DNA of 64,000 bases, from positions 100,419,321 through 100,483,320 of the forward strand of contig JAOWCC010001634.1 of NCBI GenBank assembly GCA_030867875.1. The letters are read 5' to 3'. Shown piece by piece: positions 52,815 to 64,000 of the stretch. Position 1 is the stretch's first letter. Each line of letters begins with the position of its first letter. Below the pieces are notes generated by a model that saw nothing but the letters and a program-made list of their open reading frames with translations, made no database searches and was not told the origin of the DNA. Position numbers and translations under genes: made by a program. Source of the stretch: Actinernus sp. WN-2022. Taxonomy: Eukaryota > Cnidaria > Anthozoa > Actiniaria > Actinernidae.

Positions 52815-53577
52815 TGTTGTACCAAAGTGAAGCTTGGTGGTGATCAATTCATTCGTTGTATCTCCGCGCGCCTCGGTATGATTCTAGTTAATCTTTTTTC
52901 CTATAAAAATAATAATATTTGGAGCTAATAGTGGATTACTTTTAGGTTTAAATTGTGTTCGTAAGATCAAATTGTGTGTTATAGTACAGGTGCTGTTCAT
53001 TAACCACAATCCTTTGCGGTAAGAAAACGTTAAAACGTGCTCTGGTCTTCCCTGATTATCGAGGGAAGCTTAAAATCTTCAAAAACTTGTCGACAAAAAA
53101 TAAAAATTGCGTGAGGTACGCCGAAAAATGTACCAACTGAATTTAAAAACTCTCAGAAAAACCAACCATACTTCGGTACAATTTCCTTTTGTTTTCAGAC
53201 GATTTGACAAGTGACCAGCGCAGAGAATTGGAATAAAATGGACGGCCGCTATTTTGTGGTCCAGCTCATAATTTTTGCAACTGCTGCTCTTTTTACTTTT
53301 TTATATTTGCGGAATTTTTGGAAATCTTTTTTTTTTCACGAATGGAACGTTATTATCATGAAGTGAAACGACCACTTCTCAATTTGTTCCTCAAGCGACC
53401 GTGACTACCTGTGATTTCTATTTTTCTATTAACCTGAGCTGAGAGGCCACCTAGAAGCTAGAGTTTATACAAAAGTTCATTTTGCAATTCTAGTCGTTGG
53501 TTATAAAAAGGTCTTCATTTATATACGGTGCAAATTCTATATGAATATATTCAAATGCGCTCCACAAGGTTATTTAA
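52815..53577. other. Intergenic, no gene seen
   Basis: AT-rich. A phrase at about 53367-53430 recurs at 55970-56033 (containing TTTGTTCCTCAAGCGACCGT). Confidence 0.5.
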
Positions 53578-54793
53578 GGACGGTGCCTACTAATTGCAAA
53601 CCAATTTGTTTTCTAAAAATCTATATGGATTGTTTGAACCCCTAAGGAGCTTTTGAAATCAGAAAAAAATGTATGGGGTACCCATACGTTTAAGAGAGAT
53701 AATTAAGGATGAAAATCGAAAAAAGTGCTGACTCAGCATTTTTCTTTGTCCGAGAAACAATTTTTTAATTCGATTCATATTTTGGGTTATCTGGCAAAAT
53801 ATTAGGGCAAAAAACGTTATACATAGTTTTCTTCATAAAGGATGCCAATCAAACTATTTATCTTACAATGATTATCATTTTTTGTACAGATTTTGCTTTC
53901 TAAGCCTCATTAGTGACCATGAACAGACATTTTTTTTTTGCTGAAATGGGCATCAAGTTTCAATTTTATAAAGACAAAAAATATATGTAAACGTTGTTTA
54001 GCTTCTATATTATAGATTACAAAAATAAAAAATGGGGGTATCCACGCGTTTTAAAAAGTTATGTGGATCAGTAGGCCTCTTTAAAGCTAATTTTATTTTC
54101 AAAAATTGACATTTTTTACCAAGGCCTCCCTAGTAAGTCTGAAAATTGGTTTCTTTTATTGCATTCTGGGAGATTTTCAAGATGGCTGTGGGGAAAAGAG
54201 TTTCGACTTTCTTCATTGAAAATCAAACCTGTTACTGCTTCCTTTGTGCTCAAACCCCATACAGTCCTCCCTTCTTCATTCTTCTTTGGATTTCCAAGAG
54301 GTTTACCCGTTTTCACAGCTTATTTGACCGTATTCACACATTGTTTATACTCGGCCGAGTTCATGTTTGGAGAAACTGACGAAACTCGAAAGCATCGACA
54401 GGCCTAAAGCACAAGGCGCTGGGCGAAAAGACAGCAGCGATTCATGGTAGTCGAAACAACCTTCATTCAATTGGTCGAGTAAATCTCCTAAATCTACGAT
54501 TCTTCGACCATCTCCCCACGATAAATCATTGAAATGGTCGGCTCTTTTAATACCATTTTAGCTGAAAATTGTCTTTCGTGACCGTGTAGTGGAATTTTAA
54601 GATTTCCCAAATCGTTCATTTCTCAAGCATATCTTTCGACCGTATTTTAAAATCCTTCATCTTTCTGTCTGTCAAATTACACAATTAACACAGCTTTTTC
54701 AAAATAGTTCTGCAAATGGCCTATCTCGCGGGATGACCCGCGGGACGCAAGATGCGCAGAACGGCGTGCGCGCTGACATAGTAGGCACCGTCC
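53578..54793. mobile_element. TTAA-flanked DNA element, 1.2 kb
   Basis: TTAA at 53574-53577 and 54794-54797. Termini GGACGGTGCCTACTA and TAGTAGGCACCGTCC are exact inverted repeats. The short ORFs inside do not resemble transposases, so it is non-autonomous. Confidence 0.88.
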
Positions 54794-54849
54794 TTAAGTG
54801 ATAATAACTGCTTATTGTGGCGCAATGTGCTGCCGTGCAGTTAACAATC

Positions 54850-55112
54850 ATGAGTGATTGTTATATAGTACCTCGGAATACCAGGCTGTTGTGTCGGGAG
54901 ACAATCCCCTACTCTTTCTGGAAATAACACAAGGCCAACGCCTTATACGTCCCTGCCCAAGGACGCGGCTGGGATTCGAACCCCCGACCTCCCGCACTGA
55001 ATTTCTAACACAACCTGAAACAGCCATAAGAGGCTGATCAAAGGCAGGACCCGCCTAATTCACAGATCGAATTGGAATTTAGACCGTGCTCTACCAACTG
55101 AGCTAACCAGTG
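54850..55112 (-). mobile_element. tRNA-derived SINE
   Basis: On the minus strand a tRNA A box (GGTTAGCTCAGTTGGTAGAG, about 55088-55108) is followed by a B box (GGTTCGAATCCCAGCC, about 54968-54983), with body sequence to about 54850. The A-to-B distance (about 105 nt) is too long for a normal tRNA, so this is a SINE head or pseudo-tRNA. Confidence 0.7.
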
Positions 55113-55149
55113 GGCGGTTATTCTAGTTTTTGATTATTTTTACAGTCAT

Positions 55150-55790
55150 TATCATGTATGATCTCTTAATAATGTGATGGAGTCGAGCAATAATGTTTTA
55201 CTTACGAAATGGGACAGATCTTCCGTGTTTGCACAGGCTCATGCAAACCTCGGTAAGTTTGGGAGAATTCGAGAGCAGAACAAATCAAACAAACACGAAA
55301 CCGCAGGTACACCGCGGCAAAACGGTATGCTCCGCTGGCCAAAAGAACGAAGGCTCTGCTCTCAAATACAAGTTACCGAGGGTTTCAACTTTTTTAATAA
55401 ATAATTTTATAACTTAGTAAACTCACAATGAATTACAAATTAAGAAAACTTCAACCTGTTAAAGTCTTAGGCTTAGCTTTTAAGTAGTTTTCTTATTTTT
55501 GACAAAACAGTTCACAAATGAATACTTTTAAGCAGAAACGTTAAAATCACGGCATGTGCCTGTTGTTTCATTTCAGTTTTCGCGGGAAACTGGGGGCGGC
55601 CGCGCGCGGACAAGAAATAGCAAATACGCATGCGCGTGACGTTTTGCCGCGGTGTGGACCGCAGGTCGAGTGGTTGTACCTGTTCGAGAATTCTCCCAAA
55701 CTTACCGAGGTTTGCATGATCCTGTATACAAACACGGAAGATCTGTTTCATTTCTTTCATAAAATAATTATTTTGATAAAAGAAGCACTT
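55150..55790. mobile_element. Foldback element carrying a MITE in its loop
   Basis: About 55201-55274 and 55685-55760 are inverted arms (CAGATCTTCCGTGTTTG, CCTCGGTAAGTTTGGGAGAA). The loop is largely filled by the MITE at 55309-55657. Confidence 0.75.
55309..55657. mobile_element. MITE with 9-bp target duplication, copy 2
   Basis: Reverse-complement relative of 19198-19564. ACACCGCGGCAAAACG and CGTTTTGCCGCGGTGT termini, flanked by ACCGCAGGT at 55300-55308 and 55658-55666. Confidence 0.85.
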
Positions 55791-55824
55791 ACGGTGCTTG
55801 TCTTACGGTGTGACGTCATTTCCA

Positions 55825-56142
55825 TGTTTGCACAGGCTAATGAAAACATGGCTATCAGCCAATCAGAACGCGCGTACTGTCTAAATTATTTTATAAATAC
55901 AGTTGTCACTTTATTTTGACTAATATTTAACAATAGTTCGTTATTACGAAGGGAAAGTTCATGATATGAACGACCACTTCTCGATTTGTTCCTCAAGCGA
56001 CCGTGACTACCTGTGACTTCTATTTTCTATTGTTTGCACAGGCTAATGAAAACAGCCAGTCATATTGCGCGTACTATCTAAATTATTCTATAAATACAGT
56101 TGTCACTATATTTTGACTAATATTTAACAATAATTCACCGAA
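55825..56142 (+). repeat. Direct repeat pair, about 115 bp
   Basis: 55825-55940 and 56030-56142 share GCACAGGCTAATGAAAACA and TAAATACAGTTGTCACT phrases in the same order. Between them lies the repeat also found at 53367. Confidence 0.75.
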
Positions 56143-57594
56143 GTGGAAGAACTTGGAGGTGAATAGTGGTGGATATTTACCTCGTCGTGCCAGAACCAGA
56201 GTTATTTTATTTTCTGTCAAATGGCCAAAAACTCGCGCGAGGTGATCGCTGCTTCGCACGGAGGTGAATAGCAAAGGATATCCCATGTTTGAGTAGCCAA
56301 TCAGAGCGCGCGAAAAGCACTATTCACTGGTGTGGTTATATAGTAATTACATATAGCAGGATTCCCACACATTTGCAGGAAAAAAATATCACCACATTCA
56401 TCTGATATTAAAGGTAGCCAACTTAGTAGATAATCTGTTAATGAACAAACCTTTTCCCAAATGAGAACGCTGCCTTTCCTGTACACGTGAGGAAGGTTGT
56501 TGTAGTTTATGTTGAACTCTGAAAACAGGAGTTCGTTCTTTTCACTTGACACTGTTCCCTGTGAGAAAGTGGAACGAATGTTGGTTGATCAAATATACTG
56601 CATCAGGGGACTGCTGAACTTTATCGTACCAGTGGTGGCTTTTCGAAAACGGTGGCAGTGAGTGAGGACGATTTGTAGCGATTCGCACCTTGTTTTATTT
56701 GTTTTAGTGAATAAATAGAGGCTATTAGTCGGCTAAGAAGCCAATACGGTTGTGCAATTTTAAAAGTAATATGTATTTTGGCGAACCTTTAAGGTAGCCT
56801 GGGTACCATACTTGTCAACCGTCGCGATTTCTGCGGGACAGTCCCGGAGTTTAGTAATTTATCCCGCGTTCCGTATGGCCGTAAACATGTCCCGGATTTT
56901 CGTTTCCACGTTTGTGTCCGTCATATTTACTTATTAACGACTTCCTTCAGTGTTATTTTGTATTAACATTTCGTTTCTATCCCGGACTTCTCTGTATTTG
57001 TTATCAGCGTTTGGTTGCAAAGATATGTGAAAGAACACTTTCTTCCACTTCCACGTCGTGTTCCGCATTTGAAGGCAACTAAGTAGAGCGCACCGACAAG
57101 TCTCCGAGGCTCGCCACTTTGGCTCTCGCTACCTACCAACAAAAGGCAAAACATTTAACCTCTGATTGGGTAACTAAGGTAACCTGTAGACGAGGTAAAA
57201 GGCGATGTCGAGTAACAATACATCCGTATTAGCTGGTTAACTGAGGAATAAGTTGGTTATTATATAATCTGCAAAAACACTGTACATGATAACCGAGAAG
57301 CCATGTTAACGTTACTACAATACGGTCACTTATTATACGACTGTGACGTAATACCCACTAGACTTTCCATATTGCCCTGTAGAATACCTGTTTGACATTC
57401 CATGCCGCTGCCTTATGATCTAACACTAGAAATTGGATTATCAAGTTCCCTTCAATTGTCACACTTCTTTCATTTTACCACGCGTGATTCGTTCCTTTCA
57501 GATTCTATTTTCCTGGCTAGCACTGGCTCCCCGATAAAAATACGTTTAAATGGGACAGAAACCCACGAAGTAAGAAGGCTGTCGTATAATAAAT
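56143..57594. other. Intergenic, no gene seen
   Basis: Some short inverted phrases (GAGGTGAATAG near 56155 and 56263) suggest further MITE debris. No gene recognised. Confidence 0.4.
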
Positions 57595-57740
57595 CCCTTA
57601 TTAGATGTTTCTCGAGGTATTACGTGCTGATATTTAACTCATTGCTCGCATTTTCCTCGCCCCTGCGGGGCTCGGAAAAATACATTCGCAACTCGTAAAA
57701 TATCAGCACGTAATACCTGGGAAAAACATCGAATAAGTGG
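57595..57740. mobile_element. Foldback element
   Basis: GAGGTATTACGTGCTGATATT and AATATCAGCACGTAATACCT arms pair, with outer CTTATTAGATG and CATCGAATAAG. The loop contains CCCCTGCGGGGC. Confidence 0.85.
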
Positions 57741-57971
57741 TATATATTTCTTGCGTTCTTGTGTACAGTACATGCGTTATTTTCAGATTTATATCATAAC
57801 TTGTTGTAATTCTCTCGAAATACATACACACAGTCTTTCCTCTGCCTTTGTTTGAGTCAGTCTACCCTGCTGAACTAAACACCAGAAACACGTGTTGTAA
57901 AGATTGTTTATGTGACCTGAAATGAAAAAGAGTTGAATGTCTGTGAACAGTAGCGCAAATGTTATTGGACT

Positions 57972-58092
57972 GGGCCGGGTTGTTCGAAGCAAGGTTAACT
58001 TTAACCCTATAGGTTAACGCTAAATCTGTAATTGTAATCTGTACAGTTTTACCCCGGGTTAGCGCTTAACCTTGCTTCGAACAACCGGGCCC
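57972..58092. mobile_element. 121-bp MITE with long terminal inverted repeats
   Basis: GGGCCGGGTTGTTCGAAGCA and TGCTTCGAACAACCGGGCCC-type ends, with GGTTAA/TTAACC next to them. No coding capacity. Confidence 0.88.
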
Positions 58093-58095
58093 AGG

Positions 58096-58680
58096 TCAGT
58101 AACTAGAGGGGGCAGTGGAGGGACTGGTGCAAATGGAAAAAACACAGATACGCAGATACAACACATGGTACATTGGAGTGTAGCTAATAAGTATTACTGT
58201 ACAAATAGTCGCGTAATAAAATATATATATATAGTATAGATGTAGAACTGAAGACACTTTGTCACGCACATTAAAATATAAACTAGGGATCTTCGTAGAA
58301 TTAAAATATATGCTATCGTAAACGTATTTTGCTGCTAAATGAGCTACTTCCGTGGGCGGATTTTTGCCGACTAGTTTGAATAATTGTTCATCAGGCATAT
58401 GACTTGTTTTGACTGTTGATTTAATTTCAAGGGTGCGAAGAAAATATTTTCTTATCGTGTCATATGTTTCGCAATTGACAGTGAAATGGAACTCGTCTTT
58501 TACACTTTTATTGCAGGTGGGGCATATTCTCTCTTCTGGTTTGGTGTAGGCCAGTGATTGCTAATTCTAAGCCTAGTTAAAGCAAGATCGAGAGCGTTTT
58601 TTCTTTGTTATTAAAAACATCTCTTAGCCAATGTTGATATTCAGTGTCTTGCAATCTCAGTTTGATTGTGTTAAAAATCC
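58096..58680 (-). pseudogene. LINE 3'-terminal coding fragment
   Basis: Minus-strand translation gives a LINE-type RT tail: RLRISNH followed by a zinc motif CPTCNKSVKDEFHFTVNC, then the helical tail with DEQLFKLVG. A frame change lies near 58545 and a stop upstream. It is a 5'-truncated, decayed copy and not obviously the same family as the element at 1-3965. Confidence 0.65.
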
Positions 58681-58744
58681 TTGGTAATCAGATCTTTCTT
58701 ACTGAATTGACCAAGTGTTACCAAAACCCAGTCTGTAAATTCTA

Positions 58745-59160
58745 CTGCACCATGCCCAACCACTCATACGAAATCTGCTCTGAGCCATTTCAATGTCACG
58801 GCATGCCGTACAGTAACCGTGCCGTAAGTCATTGCCGTCACTTCACCACTCATACGAAATCCGCTCTAGCTTATTGAATCAGAAAGGCAATGTATTTCAA
58901 TACTAGAGAATACTTCGCGAAAGTGGGAACGCTGTCATCCACAGTTACAGTACGGCCAAAATAGAGCAGATTTCGTATGAGTGGAACAAACTACGGCATG
59001 TCCATAGCTTACCGTAGCCTTACTGTACACTAACTCTGTAATTTGATTGGATCAGCAGGTTAAAAACAATGGGTAACCATTTCAATGTCACGGCATGTCG
59101 TACGGTAACCGTGCCGTAGGCAGTTCCGTAGTTTGTCCCACTCATACGAAATCTGCTCCA
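58745..59160. repeat. Composite repeat with ACTCATACGAAAT phrases
   Basis: ACTCATACGAAATCTGCTC-like phrases occur near 58762, 58850 and 59139, and in inverse near 58966. CAATGTCACGGCATG and GTAACCGTGCCGTA phrases lie between. Probably overlapping foldback copies. Confidence 0.65.
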
Positions 59161-60130
59161 CTGTTAGGGCCTTGATAGAATATATTTTGATAGAAACCCT
59201 ATTAGGATCACCAACAAATGCAAAATAAAGGCGAGTGATCTAAAATTTAGTTCTATTTTTCAAGAGGGCCGCTATGATTGAGGTCATCTGTTATTTGTGC
59301 TACCCTCGCTTACAGGGGTGTAGGGGGCCCTGCATACTCACCGGAAATTGTTTTACATTTATAGACACTCGTAAATGCCTTCTCCTGCACTTTCAGGTCA
59401 TGTTTTATATTTCAACTTCTAAATATTTGAGGGAAGTGCTTCTCTTTAATTCTCAATTCTCTTCTTTTCTTTTGTATATTGTAATAAATATGGTAAAAAT
59501 GTGTAGGCCCGGGCCTGGTTTATAAATAAGCTGTTATCATTGCCAATATTGCCTACTGCTGTTTATTATTATTGTGAGTTTTGTTTGTAGGCTTCATTAT
59601 AGTTTGTATTGTTATTGTTTTTATGCTTACAATCAGCTTGTCTCCAACTAAGGTAATCCCGTAGATTCTTATTGTTTGGGTACAAAACGACTCGACCATC
59701 AAACATGGGTGGGTAGAGGAGCTCCTGGTTAGAGAAAAATGTCCTCCAATGGAACACATAGGATGAAGCAAACAGTGACACAACATTGGTGATGATTTTG
59801 CTGTTGAAAAAAAATAGGTTATTAGGGACCGTTCATTATTTATCGGAGGGGGGGAAAGGGGGGGGGGGGGGGGGGGGTGGGTGATAAATTAGCAAACCCT
59901 CCCTTTTTTACATGTACCCCCTTAGAAAAACTGCAACAACTTTTAAGGACCCCCTACTCTACCCCTCCATTCTACTCTATCCTTGAAAACTGATTCAAAA
60001 ATTCAGGGCCCCCCATTAAGCCAAACAAAAATCTCAGTACCCCCCATTTTCTCACCCTCCCCTCCAAAACATTTAAAACACATGGAATTTAGCTTGTTGG
60101 TTTTTGTAGAGGAAGGAAAACCGGAGAACC
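59161..60130. other. Intergenic with poly-G tract at 59846-59880
   Basis: No gene recognised. The G-run (more than 20 consecutive G in its right half) and nearby C-rich phrases are low complexity. Confidence 0.5.
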
Positions 60131-60262
60131 CGGAGAAAAACTCTCGGGGCAAGAGCGAGATACCAACTAACTCAACTCACATATGGCGCCGCGTCCGGGG
60201 ATCGAACCTGGGCCACAGAGGTGAGAGGTGAAGCGCTTAACCACTGCACCACCCCGGCTACA
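60090..60262 (-). mobile_element. tRNA-derived SINE
   Basis: On the minus strand, GGTGCAGTGGTTAAGCGC (A box, about 60233-60255) and GGTTCGATCCCCGG (B box, about 60198-60211) are at tRNA-like spacing, then a body with GAGTTTTTCTCCGGGTTCTC and CTCCGGTTTTCC. The body marks it as a SINE, not a functional tRNA. Confidence 0.75.
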
Positions 60263-60363
60263 AAAACAACTGGCAAGAAAGCCATTTTATTGTTCTAACC
60301 CGGTCTCATATTTCTTGCGGTCTTGTGTATGCTTATACCTCATGTGTTGTTTGCAGATTTATG

Positions 60364-63300
60364 TATTAACTAGAGGCTGCGTGTAGCCTGTACTCGGGCT
60401 GTATATTAACTACAGGATGCACGCAGCCTGTACTCGGGCTGTATATTAACTAGAGGATGCACGCAGCCTGTACTCGGGCTGTATATTAACTAGAGGCTGC
60501 GCGCAGCCTGTACTCGGGCTGTATATTAACTACAGGATGCGTGTAGCCTGTACTCGGGCTGTATATTAACTACAGGATGCACGCAGCCTGTACTCGGGCT
60601 GTATATTAACTAGAGGATGCGTGTAGCCTGTACTCGGGCTGTATATTAACTACAGGATGCGTGTAGCCTGTACTCGGGCTGTATATTAACTACAGGATGC
60701 ACGCAGCCTGTACTCGGGCTGTATATTAACTAGAGGATGCGTGTAGCCTGTACTCGGGCTGTATATTAACTAGAGGATGCGTGTAGCCTGTACTCGGGCT
60801 GTATATTAACTAGAGGATGCACGCAGCCTGTACTCGGGCTGTATATTAACTAGAGGATGCGTGTAGCCTGTACTCGGGCTGTATATTAACTAGAGGATGC
60901 GTGTAGCCTGTACTCGGGCTGTATATTAACTACAGGATGCGTGTAGCCTGTACTCGGGCTGTATATTAACTACAGGATGCGTGTAGCCTGTACTCGGGCT
61001 GTATATTAACTAGAGGATGCGTGTAGCCTGTACTCGGGCTGTATATTAACTACAGGATGCACGCAGCCTGTACTCGGGCTGTATATTAACTACAGGATGC
61101 ACGCAGCCTGTACTCGGGCTGTATATTAACTACAGGATGCACGCAGCCTGTACTCGGGCTGTATATTAACTACAGGATGCACGCAGCCTGTACTCGGGCT
61201 GTATATTAACTACAGGATGCACGCAGCCTGTACTCGGGCTGTATATTAACTAGAGGCTGCGCGCAGCCTGTACTCGGGCTGTATATTAACTACAGGATGC
61301 ACGCAGCCTGTACTCGGGCTGTATATTAACTACAGGATGCACGCAGCCTGTACTCGGGCTGTATATTAACTAGAGGATGCGTGTAGCCTGTACTCGGGCT
61401 GTATATTAACTACAGGATGCACGCAGCCTGTACTCGGGCTGTATATTAACTAGAGGATGCGTGTAGCCTGTACTCGGGCTGTATATTAACTACAGGATGC
61501 ACGCAGCCTGTACTCGGGCTGTATATTAACTACAGGATGCACGCAGCCTGTACTCGGGCTGTATATTAACTACAGGATGCGTGTAGCCTGTACTCGGGCT
61601 GTATATTAACTACAGGATGCGCGCAGCCTGTACTCGGGCTGTATATTAACTACAGGATGCACGCAGCCTGTACTCGGGCTGTATATTAACTACAGGATGC
61701 GTGTAGCCTGTACTCGGGCTGTATATTAACTAGAGGATGCGTGTAGCCTGTACTCGGGCTGTATATTAACTAGAGGATGCGTGTAGCCTGTACTCGGGCT
61801 GTATATTAACTAGAGGATGCGTGTAGCCTGTACTCGGGCTGTATATTAACTACAGGATGCGTGTAGCCTGTACTCGGGCTGTATATTAACTAGAGGATGC
61901 GTGTAGCCTGTACTCGGGCTGTATATTAACTAGAGGATGCGTGTAGCCTGTACTCGGGCTGTATATTAACTACAGGATGCACGCAGCCTGTACTCGGGCT
62001 GTATATTAACTACAGGATGCACGCAGCCTGTACTCGGGCTGTATATTAACTAGAGGCTGCGCGCAGCCTGTACTCGGGCTGTATATTAACTACAGGATGC
62101 GTGTAGCCTGTACTCGGGCTGTATATTAACTACAGGATGCACGCAGCCTGTACTCGGGCTGTATATTAACTAGAGGATGCACGCAGCCTGTACTCGGGCT
62201 GTATATTAACTACAGGATGCGTGTAGCCTGTACTCGGGCTGTATATTAACTACAGGATGCGTGTAGCCTGTACTCGGGCTGTATATTAACTACAGGATGC
62301 GCGCAGCCTGTACTCGGGCTGTATATTAACTACAGGATGCGTGTAGCCTGTACTCGGGCTGTATATTAACTACAGGATGCGCGCAGCCTGTACTCGGGCT
62401 GTATATTAACTACAGGATGCACGCAGCCTGTACTCGGGCTGTATATTAACTACAGGATGCGCGCAGCCTGTACTCGGGCTGTATATTAACTACAGGATGC
62501 GTGTAGCCTGTACTCGGGCTGTATATTAACTACAGGATGCGCGCAGCCTGTACTCGGGCTGTATATTAACTACAGGATGCGTGTAGCCTGTACTCGGGCT
62601 GTATATTAACTACAGGATGCGCGCAGCCTGTACTCGGGCTGTATATTAACTACAGGATGCGTGTAGCCTGTACTCGGGCTGTATATTAACTACAGGATGC
62701 GCGCAGCCTGTACTCGGGCTGTATATTAACTACAGGATGCGTGTAGCCTGTACTCGGGCTGTATATTAACTACAGGATGCGCGCAGCCTGTACTCGGGCT
62801 GTATATTAACTACAGGATGCGTGTAGCCTGTACTCGGGCTGTATATTAACTACAGGATGCGCGCAGCCTGTACTCGGGCTGTATATTAACTACAGGATGC
62901 GTGTAGCCTGTACTCGGGCTGTATATTAACTACAGGATGCGCGCAGCCTGTACTCGGGCTGTATATTAACTACAGGATGCACGCAGCCTGTACTCGGGCT
63001 GTATATTAACTACAGGATGCGTGTAGCCTGTACTCGGGCTGTATATTAACTAGAGGATGCGTGTAGCCTGTACTCGGGCTGTATATTAACTAGAGGATGC
63101 GTGTAGCCTGTACTCGGGCTGTATATTAACTACAGGATGCACGCAGCCTGTACTCGGGCTGTATATTAACTACAGGATGCACGCAGCCTGTACTCGGGCT
63201 GTATATTAACTACAGGATGCACGCAGCCTGTACTCGGGCTGTATATTAACTAGAGGCTGCGCGCAGCCTGTACTCGGGCTGTATATTAACTACAGGATGC

Positions 63301-64000
63301 ACGCAGCCTGTACTCGGGCTGTATATTAACTACAGGATGCGTGTAGCCTGTACTCGGGCTGTATATTAACTACAGGATGCACGCAGCCTGTACTCGGGCT
63401 GTATATTAACTACAGGATGCACGCAGCCTGTACTCGGGCTGTATATTAACTACAGGATGCGTGTAGCCTGTACTCGGGCTGTATATTAACTACAGGATGC
63501 GTGTAGCCTGTACTCGGGCTGTATATTAACTACAGGATGCACGCAGCCTGTACTCGGGCTGTATATTAACTACAGGATGCACGCAGCCTGTACTCGGGCT
63601 GTATATTAACTACAGGATGCGTGTAGCCTGTACTCGGGCTGTATATTAACTAGAGGATGCGTGTAGCCTGTACTCGGGCTGTATATTAACTACAGGATGC
63701 GTGTAGCCTGTACTCGGGCTGTATATTAACTACAGGATGCACGCAGCCTGTACTCGGGCTGTATATTAACTACAGGATGCACGCAGCCTGTACTCGGGCT
63801 GTATATTAACTAGAGGATGCGTGTAGCCTGTACTCGGGCTGTATATTAACTACAGGATGCGTGTAGCCTGTACTCGGGCTGTATATTAACTACAGGATGC
63901 GTGTAGCCTGTACTCGGGCTGTATATTAACTACAGGATGCACGCAGCCTGTACTCGGGCTGTATATTAACTAGAGGATGCGTGTAGCCTGTACTCGGGCT
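60364..64000 (+). repeat. 40-bp satellite, about 91 units, running off the window
   Basis: Unit: GTATATTAACTACAGGATGC then GTGTAGCCTGTACTCGGGCT. The period is exactly 40 bp with no indel over 3.6 kb. Variation is limited to TACAGG/TAGAGG and to the block after GGATGC/GGCTGC (GTGTAG, ACGCAG or GCGCAG). It continues past position 64000. Confidence 0.98.

Noticed and set aside
54968..55108. Functional tRNA gene
   Set aside because: A and B boxes are present, but about 105 nt apart, without a foldable anticodon arm and followed by SINE-like body.
60185..60260. Functional tRNA gene
   Set aside because: tRNA-like head only; it continues into a SINE body and the acceptor arms do not pair convincingly.
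60364..64000. CRISPR-like regular array
   Set aside because: There are no unique spacers between repeats. It is a simple head-to-tail 40-bp satellite in a eukaryotic context.

Overview
The window looks like nuclear DNA of an invertebrate animal, most likely a cnidarian (anthozoan). The evidence is one spliced host gene with GT-AG introns, an AT-rich background, and a dense mix of LINEs, BEL/Pao, a Polinton (Maverick), tRNA-derived SINEs, many foldback/MITE elements and two large satellites. The phylum is an inference from gene and repeat style and was not tested by a search.

Layout. 1-3965: a minus-strand CR1-like LINE whose first ORF has a signal-like N-terminus, a 2A-like motif and a PHD finger, followed by endonuclease and reverse transcriptase running off the left edge. 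4044-5063: a CLN3 (battenin)-like C-terminal coding block. 5090-11900: no gene seen, several foldback/MITE insertions. 11935-37522 (plus): a complete nine-exon CHMP6 gene (ESCRT-III subunit, 214 aa). Its intron 6 holds about 32 copies of a 140-bp satellite; its 11-kb intron 8 holds a young but broken BEL/Pao element (27035-33147) and nested TTAA-flanked elements. 38605-52814: the most striking object, a Polinton that is a giant palindrome. Two arms of about 6.35 kb each carry protein-primed PolB, integrase, a retropepsin-like protein and small membrane proteins. They face each other across a 1.5-kb single-copy spacer containing a fragment of the packaging ATPase. No capsid or protease gene is recognisable. 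52830-60360: no host gene seen; a TTAA element, SINEs, foldbacks and a LINE tail. 60364-64000: a 40-bp satellite, about 91 copies, running off the right edge.

How it works together. The only clearly functional host gene is CHMP6, which lives with about 17 kb of intronic mobile DNA. Within the Polinton, integrase is the only large gene intact in both arms; PolB carries separate lesions in each arm plus one stop at the same codon in both. This suggests that a PolB-defective or readthrough-dependent element was folded into a palindrome and that both arms then decayed independently. The shape resembles palindromic defective genomes known from other protein-primed linear replicons such as adenovirus; that link is inference.
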